Made by a program: the position numbers and the translations under genes | Shown: piece by piece, positions 10,387 to 24,200 of the stretch | Position numbering within the stretch: the first letter of the stretch is position 1 | Layout of the letters: each line of letters begins with the position of its first letter | From: Colletes latitarsis | Lineage: Eukaryota > Arthropoda > Insecta > Hymenoptera > Colletidae | DNA: 64,000 bases | NCBI RefSeq assembly: GCF_051014445.1 | Contig: NW_027488368.1 | Coordinates: 22,418,001 to 22,482,000 of the forward strand | Direction of reading: 5' to 3' | The notes under the pieces: model-generated | Databases searched by the model: none | The model's input: only the letters and a program-made list of their open reading frames with translations | What the model was told of the DNA's origin: nothing

Positions 10387-13300
10387 CGTAGTAATGTGGT
10401 ACCGCACTGAAACAGTCAATTAAACCTGGTTTTGATCAATATTTTAGAGAACAATTCATGTTAGGTCTAGGTTAGGTCTGGGATTTGCTCTCATCAGGGT
10501 CATACTTCCGCAGTTTTAACATAGATGTTGACCTGATCGAGGGTTTTTTCTGCTTTGGATCACGTAGTAAAGTGGTACCACACTGAAACAGTCCATTAAA
10601 CCTGGTTTGGATTAATATTATACAGGATAACGCATGTTAGGTCTGGGATAGGTCTGGGATTTGCCCTCATCAGACTCATACTTTCGCACACTTCACATAC
10701 TCGTTGAACAGATCCTGGGTTATTTTCTGGTTTGGATCACGTAGCAATGTGGTACCACACAGAAACAGTCGTTTAAACCAGGTTTCGATCAATATTTTTG
10801 AGGATAACGCATGTTAGGTCTAGGTTAGGCCTGAGATTTTCACTCATCAGACTCATACTTTCGCAATCTTCACATACTTGTTGAACAGATCCTGGGTTTT
10901 TCTGGTTTGGATCACGTAGTAATGTGGGACCACACTGAAACAATCAATTAAACCTGGTATTGATAAATATTTTAGAGGATAACGCATGTTAGGTCTGGGT
11001 TAGGACTAGGATTTGCCCCCATCAGGCTCAAACTTTCGCATATTTCTCATACTTCATGGCTGGATCCTGGGCTATTTCTGGATTGGATCACGTAGTAATG
11101 TGGTACCACACTGAAATTGTCAATTAAACCTGGTTTCCATCAATATCTTAGAGGACAACGCAAGTTAGGTCTGGGATAGGTCTAGGATTTGCCCTCATCA
11201 GGCTCATACTTTCGCATATTTCTCATACTTCATGGCTGGGTCCTGGGCTATTTCTGGATTGGATCACGTAGTAATGTGGTACCACACTGAAACAGTCAAT
11301 TAAACCTGGTTTTGATCAATATTTTAGAGAACAATTCATGTTAGGTCTAGGTTAGGTCTGGGATTTGCTCTCATCAGGGTCATACTTCCGCAGTTTTAAC
11401 ATACATGTTGACCTGATCGAGGGTTTTTTCTGCTTTGGATCACGTAGTAAAGTGGTACCACACTGAAACAGTCCATTAAACCTGGTTTGTATCAATATTT
11501 TAGAGGATAACGCATGTTAGGTCTAGGTTAGCCCTGGGATTTTCACTCATCAGACCCATACTTTCGTATTCTTCACATACTTGTTGAACAGATCCTGGGT
11601 TTTTTATGGTTTGGTTCACGTAGTAATGTGGTACCACACTGAAACATTCAATTAAACCTGGTCTTGATAAATATTTTAGAGGATAACGCATGTTAGGTCT
11701 GGGTTAGGACTAGGATTTGCCCCCATCAGGCTCAAACTTTCGCATATTTCTCATACTTCATGGCTGGATCCTGGGCTATTTCTGGATTGGATCACGTAGT
11801 AATGTGGTACCACACTGAAATTGTCAATTAAACCTGGTTTTGATCAATATTTTAGAGAATAATTCATGTTTTGTCTAGGTTAGGTCTGCGATTTGCTCTC
11901 ATCAGGCTCATTCTTTCGCATATTTCTCATACTTGATGGCTAGATCCTGGGCTTTTTCTGGATTGCATCACGTAGTAATGAAGTACAACACTGAAACAGT
12001 CAATTAAATCCATCGATATTTTGGAGGACAACGCATGTTAGGTCTAGGTTAGGCCTGGGATTTGCCCTCATCAGGGTCATACTTCCGCAGTTTTAACATA
12101 CATGTTGACCTGATCGAGGGTTTTTTCTGGTTTGGATCACGTAGTAATGTGGGACCACACTGAAACAATCAATTAAACCTGGTCATGATAACTATTTTAG
12201 AGGATAACGCAAGTTAGGTCTGGGATAGGTCTGGGATTCGCCCTCATCAGGCTCATACTTTCGCATATTTCTCATACTTGATGGCTAGATCCTGGGCTAT
12301 TTCTGGATTGCATCACGTAGTAACGAAGTACAACACTGAAACAGTCAATTAAACCTGGTTTCCATCAATATCTTAGAGGACAACGCAAGTTAGGTCTGGG
12401 ATAGGTCTGGGATTTGCCCTCATCAGGCTCATACTTTCGCGTTTTTCACACACTTGTTGAACAGATCCTGGGTTTTTTCTGGTTTGGATCACGTAGTAGT
12501 GTGGTACCACACTGAAACAGTCCATTAAACCTGGTTTGGATCAATATTTTAGAGGATAACGCATGTTAGGTCTGGGATAGGTCTGGGATTTGCCCTCATC
12601 AGGCTCATACTTTCGCGTTTTTCGCATACTTGTTGAACAGATCCTGGGTTTTTTCCGGTTTGGGTCACGTAGTAGTGTGGTACCACACTGAAACAGTCGA
12701 TTAAACCTGGTTTCGATCAATATTTTTGAGGATAACGCATGTTAGGTCTAGGTTAGGCCGGGGATTTTCACTCAGGAGACACATACTTTCGCATTCTTCA
12801 CATACTTGTTGAACGGATCCTGGGGTTTTACTGGTTTGGATCACGTAGTAATGTGGTACCACACTGAAACATTCAATTAATCCTTGTCTTGATAAATATT
12901 TTAGAGGATAACGCAAGTTAGGTCTGGGATAGGTCTGGGATTCGCCCTCATCAGGCTCATACTTTCGCATATTTCTCATACTTGATGGCTAGATCCTGGG
13001 CTTTTTCTGGATTGCATCACGTAGTAACGAAGTACAACACTGAAACAGTCAATTAAACCTGGTTTCCATCAATATCTTAGAGGACAAAGCAAGTTAGGTC
13101 TGGGATAGGTCTGGGATTTGCCCTCATCAGGCTCATACTTTCACGTTTTTCGCATACTTGTTGAACAGATCCTGGGTTTTTTCCGGTTTGGGTCACGTAG
13201 TAGTGTGGTACCACACTGAAACAGTCGATTAAACCTGGTTTCGATCAATATTTTTGAGGATATCGCATGTTAGGTCTAGGTTAGGCCGGGGATTTTCACT

Positions 13301-16300
13301 CAGGAGACACATACTTTCGCATTCTTCACATACTTGTTGAACGGATCCTGGGTTTTTACTGGTTTGGATCACGTAGTAATGTGGTACCACACTGAAACAT
13401 TCAATTAAACCTTGTCTTGATAAATATTTTAGAGGATAACGCATGTTAGGTCTGGGTTGGGTCTAGGATTTGCCCTCATCAGGCTCATACTTTCGCATAT
13501 TTCTCATACTTCATGGCTAGATCCTGGGCTATTTCTGGATTGGATCTCGCAGTAATGTGGTACCACACTGAAGCAGTCAATTCAACCTGGTTTCGATCAA
13601 TATTTTAGAGGACAATGCAAGTTAGGTCTGGGATAGGTCTGGGATTTGCCCACATCAGGGTCATACTTTCGCATTTTTCACATACTTGTTGAACAGATCC
13701 TGGGTTTTTTCTGGTTTGGATCGCGCAGTAATGTGGTACCACATTGAAACCGCCCACTAAACCTGGTTTCGATCAATATTTTAGAGGATAACGAAAGTTG
13801 TGTCTAGGTTAGGCCTGGGCCTTGCCCTCATCAGGCTCATACTTTCGCATATTTCTCATACTTGATGGCTAGATCCTGGGCTTTTTCTGGATTGGATCAC
13901 GTAGTAATGTGGTACCACACTGAAACAGTCAATTAAACCTGGTCTCGATCAATATTTTAGAGGTCAATGCAAGTTAGGTCTGGGATAGGTCTGGGATTTG
14001 CCCACATCAGGGTCATACTTTCGCATTTTTCACATACTTGTGAACAGATCCTGGGTTTTTTCTGGTTTGGATCGGGCAGTAATGTGGTACCACACTGAAA
14101 CAGCCCACTAAACCTGGTTTCGATCAATATTTTAGAGGATAACGAAAGTTATGTCTAGGTTACGACAGGGATTTGCTCTCATCCGACTCGTGCTTTCGCA
14201 TTTTTCACATACTTGTTGAACAGATCCTGGGTTTTTTCTGGTATGGATCACGTAGTAATGTGGTACCACACTGAAACATTCAGTTAAACCTGGTCTTGAT
14301 AAATATTTTTGAGGATAACGCATGTTAGGTCTGGGTTAGGTCTAGGATTTGCCCTCATCAGGCTCATACTTTCGCATATTTCTTATACTTCATGGATAGA
14401 TCCTGGGCTATTTTCTGGTTTGGATCACATAGTGATGTGGTACCACACTGAAACAGTCGATTAAACCAGGTTTCGATCAATATTCTTGAGGATAACGCAT
14501 GTTAGGTCTAGGTAAGGCCTGGGATTTTCACTCATCAGACTCATTTTTTCGCATTCTTCACATACCTGTTGAACGGATCCTGGGTTTTTTCTGGTTTGGA
14601 TCACGTAGTAATGTGGGACCACACTGAAACAATCAATTAAACCTGGTCTTGATAAATATTTTAGAGGATAACGCATGTTAGGTCTGGGTTAGGTCTAGGA
14701 TTTGCTCTCGTCAGGCTCATACTTTCGCATGTTTCTCAAACTTGATGGCTAGATCCTGGGCGGTTTCTGGATTGCATCACGTAGTAATGAAGTACAACAC
14801 TGAAACAGTCAATGAAACCTGGTTTCCATCAATATTTTAGAGGACAATGAATGTTAGGTCTGGGATAGGTCTAGGATTTGCCCACATCAGGGTCATACTT
14901 TCGTATTTTTCACATACTTGTTGAACAGATCCTGGGTTTTTTCTGGTTTGGATCGCGCAGTAATGTGGTACCACACTGAAACAGCCCACTAAACCTGGTT
15001 TCGATCAATATTTTAGAGGATAACGAAAGTTATGTCTAGGTTAGGCCTGGGATTTGCCCTCATCAGACTCATGCTTTCGCATTTTTCACATACTTGTTGA
15101 ACAGATCCTGGGTTTTTTCTGGTATGGATCACGTAGTAATGTGGGACCACACTGAAACATTCAGTTAAACCTGGTCTTGATAAATATTTTAGAGGATAAC
15201 GCATGTTAGGTCTGGGTTAGGTCTAGGATTTGCTCTCGTCAGGCTCATACTTTCGCATATTTCTCATACCTCATGGCTAGATCCTGGGCTATTTCTGGAT
15301 TGGATCACGTAGTAATGTGGTACCACACTGGAACAGTCAATTAAACCTGGTTTCGATCAATATTTTAGAGGATAACGTAAGTCAGGTCTGGTATAGGTCT
15401 GGGATTTGCCCTCATCAGGCTCATACTTTCGCGATTTTCACATACTTGTTGAACAGATCCTGGGTTTTTTTCTGGTTTGGATCACGTAGTAGTGTGGTAC
15501 CACACTGAAACTGTCCATTAAACCTTGTTTCGACCAATATTTTTGAGGATAACGCATGTTAGGTCTAGGTTAGGCCGAGGATTTTCACTCATCAGACTCA
15601 TACTTTCGCATTCTTCACATACTTGTTGAACGGATCCTGGGTTTTTTCTGGTTTGGATCAGGTAGTAATGTGGGACCACACTGAAACAGTCGATTAAACC
15701 AGGTTTCGATCAATATTTTTGAGGATAACGCATGTTAGGTCTAGGTTAGGCCTGGGATTTTCACTCATCAGACTCATTCTTTCGCATTCTTCACATACTT
15801 GTTGAACGGATCCTGGATTTTTTCTGGTTTGGATCACGTAGTAATGTGGGACCACACTGAAACAATCAACTAAACCTGGTCTTGATAAATATTTTAGAGG
15901 ATAACGCATGTTAGGTCTGGGTTAGGCCTGGGATTTGCCCTCATCTGGGTCATACTTTCGCAGTTCTAACATACATGTTGACCTGATCGAGGGTTTTTTC
16001 TGCTTTGGATCACGTAGTAAAGTGGTACGACACTGAAACAGTCCACTAAACCTGGTTTGGATCAATATTTTAGAGGATAATGCATGATAGGTCTAGGTTA
16101 GCCCTGAGATTTTCACTCATCAGACTCATACTTTCGCATTCTTCAGATACCTGTTGAACGGATCCTGGGTTCTTTCTGGTATGGTTCACGTAGTAATGTG
16201 GTACCACACTGAAACAATCAATTAAACCAGGTCTTGATAAATATTTTAGATGATAACGCATGTTAGGTCTGGGTTAGGTCTAGGATTTGCCCTCATCAGG

Positions 16301-18556
16301 CTCATACTTTCGCATATTTCTCATATTTCATGGCTAGATCCTGGGCTATTTCTGGATTGGATCAGGTAGTAATGTGGTACCACACTGAAACAGTCAATTA
16401 AACCTGGTTTCGATCAATATTTTAGAGGATAACGAAAGTTATGTCTAGGTTAGGCCTGGGATTTGCCCTCATCAGACTTATGCTTTCGCATTTTTCACAT
16501 ACTTGTCGAACAGATCCTGGGTTTTTTCTGGTATGGATCACGTAGTAATGTGGGACCACACTGAAACATTCAGTTAAACCTGGTCTTGATAAATATTTTT
16601 GAGGGTAACGCATGTTAAGTGTGGGTTAGGTCTAGGATTTGCCCTCATCAGGCTCATACTTTCGCATATTTCTTATACTTCATGGATAGATCCTGGGCTA
16701 TTTTCTGGTTTGGATCACATAGTAATGTGGTGCCACAATGAAACAGTCGAATAAACCAGGTTTCGATCAATATTTTTGCGGATAACGCATGTTAGGTCTA
16801 GGTTAGGCCTGGGATTTTCACTCATCAGACTCATTCTTTCGCATTCTTCACATACTTGTTGAACGGATCCTGGGTTTTTTCTGGTTTGGATCACGTAGTA
16901 ATGTGTGACCACACTGAAACAATCAATTAAACCTGGTCTTGATAAATATTTTAGAGGATAACGCATGTTAGGTCTGGGTTAGGTCTTGGATTTGCTCTCG
17001 TCAGGCTCATACTTTCGCATATTTCTCAGACCTCATGGCTAGATCCTGGGCTTTTTCTGGATTGGATCACGTAGTAATGTGGTACCACACTGAAACAGTC
17101 AATTAAACCTAGTTTCGATCAATATTTTAGAGGATAACACAAGTTAGGTCTGGTATAGGACTGGGATTTGCCCTCATCAGGCTCATACTTTCGCGATTTT
17201 CACATACTTGTTGAACAGATCCTGGGTTTTTTCTGGTTTGGATCACGTAGTAGTGTGGTACCACACTGAAACTGTCAATTAAACCTGGTTTCGATCAATA
17301 TTTTTGAGGATAACGCATGTTAGGTCTAGGTTAGGCCGAGGATTTTCACTCATCAGACTCATACTTTCGCATTCTTCACATACTTGTTGAACAGATCCTG
17401 GGTTTTTTCTGGTTTGGGTCACGTAGTAATGTGGTACCACACTGAAACAGTCGATTAAACCAGGTTTCGATCAATATTTTAGAGGATAACGCAAGTTAGG
17501 TCTGGGATAGGTCTGGGATTCGCCCTCATCAGGCTCATACTTTCGCGATTTTCACATACTTGTTGAACTGATCCTGGGGTTTTTCTGGTTTGGATAACGT
17601 AGTAATGTTGTACCACACTGATGCAGTCCATTAAACCTGGTTTGGATCAATATTTTAGAGGATAACGCATGTTAGGTTTGTGTTAGGTCTAGGATTTGCC
17701 CTCGTCAGGCTCATACTTTCGCATATTTCTCATACTTCATGGCTAGATCCTGGGCTGTTTCAGGATTGTATCACGTAGTAATGTGGTGCCACGCTGAAAC
17801 AGTCTATTAAACCTGGTTTCGATTAATATTTTTGAGGATAATGCATGTTAGGTCTAGGTTAGCCCTGAGATTTTCACTCATCAGACTCATACTTTCGCAT
17901 TCTTCAGATACCTGTTGAACGGATCCTGGGTTTTTTCTGGTATGGTTCACGTAGTTATGTGGTACCACACTGAAACATTCAGTTAACCCTGGTCTTGATA
18001 AATATTTTTGAGGATAACGCATGTTAGGTCTGGGTTAGGTCTAGGATTTGCCCTCGTCAGGCTCATACTTTCGCATATTTCTCATACTTCATGGCTAGAT
18101 CCTGGGCTGTTTCAGGATTGTATCACGTAGTAATGTGGTGCCACGCTGAAACAGTCTATTAAACCTGGTTTCGATCAATATTTTAGAGGATAACGCATGT
18201 TAGGTCTGGGTTAGGTCTGGGATTTGCTCTCATCAGGCTCATACTTTCGCATTTTTCACATACTTGTTGAACAGATCCTGGGTTTTTTCTGGTTTGGATC
18301 GCGTAGTAATGTGGGACCACACTGAAACAATCAATTAAACCTGGTCTTGATAAATATTTTAGATGATAACGCATGTTAGGTCTCGGTTAGGCCTGGGATT
18401 TGCCCTCATCAGGGTCATACTTTCGCGGTTCTAACATACATGTTGACCTGATCGAGGGTTTTTTCTGCTCTGGATCACGTAGTAAAGTGGTACCACACTG
18501 AAACAGTCCACTAAACCTGGTTTGGATGAATATTATAGAGGATAATGCATGTTAGC
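10387..18556 (+). repeat. Large duplicated satellite block, copy A (>=8.17 kb)
   Basis: This block recurs at 55655-64000 at an offset of 45,268 bp up to about 16.42 kb and 45,444 bp afterwards. Copy A lacks one monomer that copy B carries at about 61698-61873. By eye I found only scattered substitutions, for example G13483 versus A58751, A14844 versus C60112 and G16813 versus C62257. The shared 8-bp loss near 12007 and many private variants support copying of the whole block. The right limit is only where copy B meets the window end, so the true block may be longer. Confidence 0.9.
12001..12030 (+). repeat. Satellite monomer with ~8-bp deletion marker
   Basis: The normal caattaaacctggtttcc box is shortened to caattaaatcc, followed by atcgatattttggagg. 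The identical change appears at 57269-57298 in the second large block. It is a private variant that ties the two blocks to one source. Confidence 0.85.
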
Positions 18557-19957
18557 TTTAGGTTAGCCCTGAGATTTTCACTGATCAGACTCATACTTTC
18601 GCATTCTTCAGATACCTGTTGAACGGATCCTGGGTATTTTCTGGTATGGTTCACGTAGTAATGTGGTACCACACTGAAACAATCAATTAAACCAGGTCTT
18701 GATAAATATTTTAGATGATAACGCATGTTAGGTCTGGGTTAGGTCTAGGATTTGCCCTCATCAGGCTCATACTTTCGCATATTTCTCATACTTCATGGCT
18801 AGATCCTGGGCTATTTCTGGATTGGATCACGTAGTAATGTGGTTCCACACTGAAACAGTCAATTAAACCTGGTTTCGATCAATATTTTAGGGGACAATGC
18901 AAGTTAGGTCTGGGATAGGTCTGGGATTTGCCCACATCAGGGTCATACTTTCGCATTTTTCACATACTTGTTGAACAGATCCTGGGTTTTTTCTGGTATG
19001 GATCACGTAGTAATGTGGGACCACACTGAGACATTCAGTTAAACCTGGTCTTGATAAATATTTTTGAGGATAACGCATGTTAGGTCTGGGATAGGTCTGG
19101 AATTTGCCCTCATCAGACTCATACTTTCGCACACTTCACATACTCGTTGAACAGATCCTGGGTTTTTTCTGGTTTGGGTCACGTAGTAATGTGGTACCAC
19201 ACTGAAACAGTCGATTAAACCAGGTTTCGATCAATATTTTTGAGGATAACGCATGTCAGGTCTAGGTTAGGTCTGGGATTTTCACTCATCAGACTCATAC
19301 TTTCGCATTCTTCACAAACTTGTTGAACGGATCCTGGGTTTTTTCTGGTTTGGATCAAGTAGTAATGTGGGACCAAACTGAAACAGTCAATTAAACCTGG
19401 TTTCGATCAATATTTTAGAGGATAACGCAAGTTAGGTCTGGGATAGGTCTGGGATTCGCCCTCATCAGGCTCATACTTTCGCGTTTCTCACATACTTGTT
19501 GAACAGATGCTGGGTTTTTTCTGGTTTGGATCACGTAGTAATGTGGGACCACACTGAAACAATCAATTAAACCTGGTCTTGATACATATTTTAGAGGATA
19601 ACGCATGTTAGGTCTGGGTTAGGCCTGGGATTTGCCCTCATCAGGGTCATACTTTCGCAGTTCTAACATACATGTTGACCTGATCGAGGGTTTTTTCTGC
19701 TTTCTATCACGTACTAAAGTGGTACCACACTGAAACAGTCCACTAAACCTGGATTGGATCAATATTTTAGAGGATAATGCATGTTAGGTCTAGGTTAGCC
19801 CTGAGATTTTCACTCATCAGACTCATACTTTCGCATTCTTCAGATACCTGTTGAACGGATCCTGGGTTTTTTCTGGTATGGTTCACGTAGTAATGTGGTA
19901 CCATACTGAAACATTCAGTTAAACCTGGTCTTGATAAATATTTTTGAGGATAACGCA
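16402..19957 (+). repeat. Long higher-order block, ~27-monomer offset, copy 1
   Basis: This block recurs at 21227-24430. The offset is 4825 bp at first, 4297 bp after copy 2 loses three monomers (equivalent to about 17.64-18.2 kb), and 4473 bp after copy 2 gains one. Shared rare variants include ttttgcggataacgc, tggataacgtagtaatgttg, ggtctggtataggactggg and gacatattttagagg-like ends. A short stretch around 19663-19747 differs in monomer type. The reverse transcriptase fragment lies between the two copies. Confidence 0.82.
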
Positions 19958-20152
19958 TGTTAGGTCTGGGTTAGGCCTGGGATTTGCCCTCATCAGGGTC
20001 ATACTTTCGCAGTTCTAACATACATGTTGACCTGATCGAGGGTTTTTTCTGCTTTGGATCACGTAGTAAAGTGGTACCACACTGAAACAGTCCGCTAAAC
20101 CTGGTTTGGATCAATATTTTAGAGGATAATGCATGTTAGGTCTAGGTTAGCC

Positions 20153-20592
20153 AGACCGGGATCACCCCGCGACAGGTGCTCGACGAGGCGGGCAGCAATC
20201 ACACGCTCGAAGAGCTTGCCCACCTCGTCGAGGAGACAAATGGGCCGGTATGCGGAGGGAGACCCCGCGGGCCGACCCTCCTTCCGGAGGAGGACCATCC
20301 TCGCCACCTTCCAACTGGGGGGGAATCGCCCGTCCCTCAGGCAGCGGTCGAACAACCGCCAGAGGTCGGCTCCAAGGACGCCCTGGGTCAAGACCCAAAC
20401 CCGGCCGGGCACACCATCCGGACCCGGGGCCGTGTTACGAACCCCGAGCCGTCTGATGGCCGCTGCCAGCTCCTCCTGCGTGACCCCCAGCTCGGCCGTC
20501 CACTCCACTAGGACAGCCGCCGCCGCCGGAGGACGCGGTCCCCTCTCCCCAATTGGGAAGAGTGTATTGACCACGTCCTCCAGCAGCCGGGT
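20153..20592 (-). pseudogene. Internal fragment of a non-LTR (R1/Jockey-type) reverse transcriptase
   Basis: A 440-bp GC-rich insert, open in one minus-strand frame from end to end (about 146 codons), with no stop or frameshift. It encodes the N-terminal part of a LINE reverse transcriptase domain. An APGPDGVPGRVW motif is followed by a segment reading FPPSWKVARMVLLRKEGRP and then by SAYRPICLLDEVGKLFERV, the classic fingers region of the R1/Jockey group. The fragment stops near HLSRGDPGL, just before the point where such proteins continue toward the palm. The catalytic YADD box, the endonuclease, the 3' end and a poly(A) are all absent, so it cannot act. The left edge joins satellite at gttagcc and the right edge at tcagactcat. 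There is no target duplication and about 16 bp of monomer are missing. The apparent start codon (GTG at 20574) has no meaning. The frame runs on into satellite by chance. Confidence 0.9.
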
Positions 20593-21226
20593 TCAGACTC
20601 ATACTTTCGCACACTTCACATACTCGTTGAACAGATCCTGGGTTTTTTCTGGTTTGGGTCACGTAGTAATGTGGTACCACACTGAAACAGTCGATTAAAC
20701 CAGGTTTCGATCAATATTTTTGAGGATAACGCATGTTAGGTCTAGGTTAGGCCTGGGATTTTCACTCATCAGACTCATACTTTCGCATTCTTCAGATACC
20801 TGTTGAACGGATCCTGGGTTTTTTCTGGTATGGTTCACGTAGTAATGTGGTACCACACTGAAACAATCAATTAAACCAGGTCTTGATAAATATTTTAGAT
20901 GATAACGCATGTTAGGTCTGGGTTAGGTCTAGGATTTGCCCTCATCAGGCTCATACTTTCGCATATTTCTCATACTTCATGGCTAGATCCTGGGCTATTT
21001 CTGGATTGGATCACGTAGTAATGTGGTACCACACTGAAACAGTCAATTAAACCTGGTTTCGATCAATATTTTAGAGGACAATGCAAGTTAGGTCTGGGAT
21101 AGGTCTGGGATTTGCCCACATCAGGGTCATACTTTCGCATTTTTCACATACTTGTTGAACAGATCCTGGGCTTTTTCTGGTTTGGATCGCGCAGTAATGT
21201 GGTACCACACTGAAACAGCCCACTAA

Positions 21227-24200
21227 ACCTGGTTTCGATCAATATTTTAGAGGATAACGAAAGTTATGTCTAGGTAAGGCCTGGGATTTGCCCTCATCAG
21301 ACTCATGCTTTCGCATTTTTCACATACTTGTTGATCAGATCCTGGGTTTTTTCTGGTATGGATCACGTAGTAATGTGGGACCACACTGAAACATTCAGTT
21401 AAACCTGGTCTTGATAAATATTTTTGAGGATAACGCATGTTAAGTGTGGGTTAGGTCTAGGATTTGCCCTCATCAGGCTCATACTTTCGCATATTTCTTA
21501 TACTTCATGGATAGATCCTGGGCTATTTTCTGGTTTGGATCACATAGTAATGTGGTACCACAATGAAACAGTCGATTAAACCAGGTTTCGATCAATATTT
21601 TTGCGGATAACGCATGTTAGGTCTAGGTTAGGCCTGGGATTTTCACTCATCAGACTCATTCTTTCGCATTCTTCACATACTTGTTGAACGGATCCTGGGT
21701 TTTTTCTGGTTTGGATCACGTAGTAATGTGTGACCACACTGAAACAATCAATTAAACCTGGTCTTGATAAATATTTTAGAGGATAACGCTTGTTAGGTCT
21801 GGGTTAGGTCTAGGATTTGCTCTCGTCAGGCTCATACTTTCGCATATTTCTCAGACCTCATGGCTAGATCCTGGGCTTTGTCTGGATTGGATCACGTAGT
21901 AATGTGGTACCACACTGAAACAGTCAATTAAACCTGGTTTCGATCAATATTTTAGAGGATAACACAAGTTAGGTCTGGTATAGGACTGGGATTTGCCCTC
22001 ATCAGGCTCATACTTTCGCGATTTTCACATACTTGTTGAACAGATCCTGGGTTTTTTCTCGTTTGGATCACGTAGTAGTGTGGTACCACACTGAAACTGT
22101 CAATTAAACCTGGTTTCGATCAATATTTTTAAGGATAACGCATGTTAGGTCTAGGTTAGGCCGAGGATTTTCACTCATCAGACTCATACTTTCGCATTCT
22201 TCACATACTTGTTGAACAGATCCTGGGTTTTTTCTGGTTTGGGTCACGTAGTAATGTGGTACCACACTGAAACAGTCGATTAAACCAGGTTTCGATCAAT
22301 ATTTTAGAGGATAACGCATGTTAGGTCTGGGATAGGTCTGGGATTCGCCCTCATCAGGCTCATACTTTCGCGTTTTTCACATACTTGTTGAACTGATCCT
22401 GGGGTTTTTCTGGTTTGGATAACGTAGTAATGTTGTACCACACTGAAGCAGTCCATTAAACCTGGTTTGGATCAATATCTTAGAGGACAGCGCAAGTTAG
22501 GTCTGGGATAGGTCTGGGATTTGCCCTCATCAGACTCATGCTTTCGCATGTTTAACATACTTGTTGAACAGATCCTGGGTTTTTTCTGGTTTGGATCGCG
22601 TAGTAATGTGGGACCACACTGAAACAATCAATTAAACCTGGTCTTGATAAATATTTTAGATGATAACGCATGTTAGGTCTGGGTTAGGCCTAGGATTTGC
22701 CCTCATCAGGGTCATACTTTCGCAGTTCTAACATACATGTTGACCTGATCGAGGGTTTTTTCTGCTCTGGATCACGTAGTAAAGTGGTACCACACTGAAA
22801 CAGTCCACTAAACCTGGTTTGGATGAATATTATAGAGGATAATGCATGTTAGGTCTAGGTTAGCCCTGAGATTTTCACTCATCAGACTCATACTTTCGCA
22901 TTCTTCAGATACCTGTTGAACGGATCCTGGGTATTTTCTGGTATGGTTCACGTAGTAATGTGGTACCACACTGAAACAATCAATTAAACCAGGTCTTGAT
23001 AAATATTTTAGATGATAACACATGTTAGGTCTGGGTTAGGTCTAGGATTTGCCCTCATCAGGCTCATACTTTCGCATATTTCTCATACTTCATGGCTAGA
23101 TCCTGGGCTATTTCTGGATTGGATCACGTAGTAATGTGGTACCACACTGAAACAGTCAATTAAACCTGGTTTCGATCAATATTTTAGAGGACAATGCAAG
23201 TTAGGTCTGGGATAGGTCTGGGATTTGCCCACATCAGGGTCATACTTTCGCATTTTTCACATACTTGTTGAACAGATCCTGGGTTTTTTCTGGTTTGGAT
23301 CGCACAGTAATGTGGTACCAAACTGAAACAGCCCACTAAACCTGGTTTCGATCAATATTTTAGGGGATAACGAAAGTTATGTCTAGGTTAGGCCTGGGAT
23401 TTGCCCTCATCAGACTCATGCTTTCGCATTTTTCACATACTTGTTGAACAGATCCTGGGTTTTTTCTGGTATGGATCACGTAGTAATGTGGGACCACACT
23501 GAAACATTCAGTTAAACCTGGTCTTGATAAATATTTTTGAGGATAACGCATGTTAGGTCTGGGATAGGTCTGGGATTTGCCCTCATCAGACTCATACTTT
23601 CGCACACTTCACATACTCGTTGAACAGATCCTGGGTTTTTTCTGGTTTGGGTCACGTAGTAATGTGGTACCACACTGAAACAGTCGATTAAACCAGGTTT
23701 CGATCAATATTTTTGTGGATAACGCATGTCAGGTCTAGGTTAGGTCTGGGATTTTCACTCATCAGACTCATACTTTCTCATTCTTCACATACTTGTTGAA
23801 CAGATCCTGGGTTTTTTCTGGTTTGGATCAGGTAGTAATGTGGGACCAAACTGAAACAGTCAATTAAACCTGGTTTCGATCAATATTTTAGAGGATAACG
23901 CAAGTTAGGTCTGGGATAGGTCTGGGATTCGCACTCATCAGGCTCATACTTTCGCGTTTCTCACATACTTGTTGAACAGATGCTGGGTTTTTTCTGGTTT
24001 GGATCACGTAGTAATGTGGGACCACACTGAAACAATCAATTAAACCTGGTCTTGATACATATTTTAGAGGATAACGCATGTTAGGTCTGGGTTAGGCCTG
24101 GGATTTGCCCTCATCAGGGTCATACTTTCGCATTCTTCACATACTTGTTGAACAGATCCTGGGTTTTTTCTGGTTTGGATCAGGTAGTAATGTGGGACCA

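Larger units (their letters stand above)
8924..20152 (+). repeat. 176-bp satellite array, middle segment
   Basis: The same satellite continues between the two retrotransposon pieces, about 64 monomers. From 10387 onward it belongs to the block that recurs almost unchanged at 55655-64000. A monomer at about 12001-12030 has lost roughly 8 bp inside the cctggtttccatcaat box, giving attaaatccatcgatatttt. The identical loss is present at about 57269-57298 in the second block, so it serves as a marker of common descent. No gene is seen. Confidence 0.97.

Noticed and set aside
15317..15508. Plus-strand 63-codon frame, repeated at 60585-60776
   Set aside because: Pure satellite sequence. It is duplicated only because it lies in the large copied block, with no domain or signal.
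20129..20698. Plus-strand frame of 189 codons over the reverse transcriptase fragment
   Set aside because: Antisense shadow of the minus-strand reverse transcriptase frame, with both ends in satellite.
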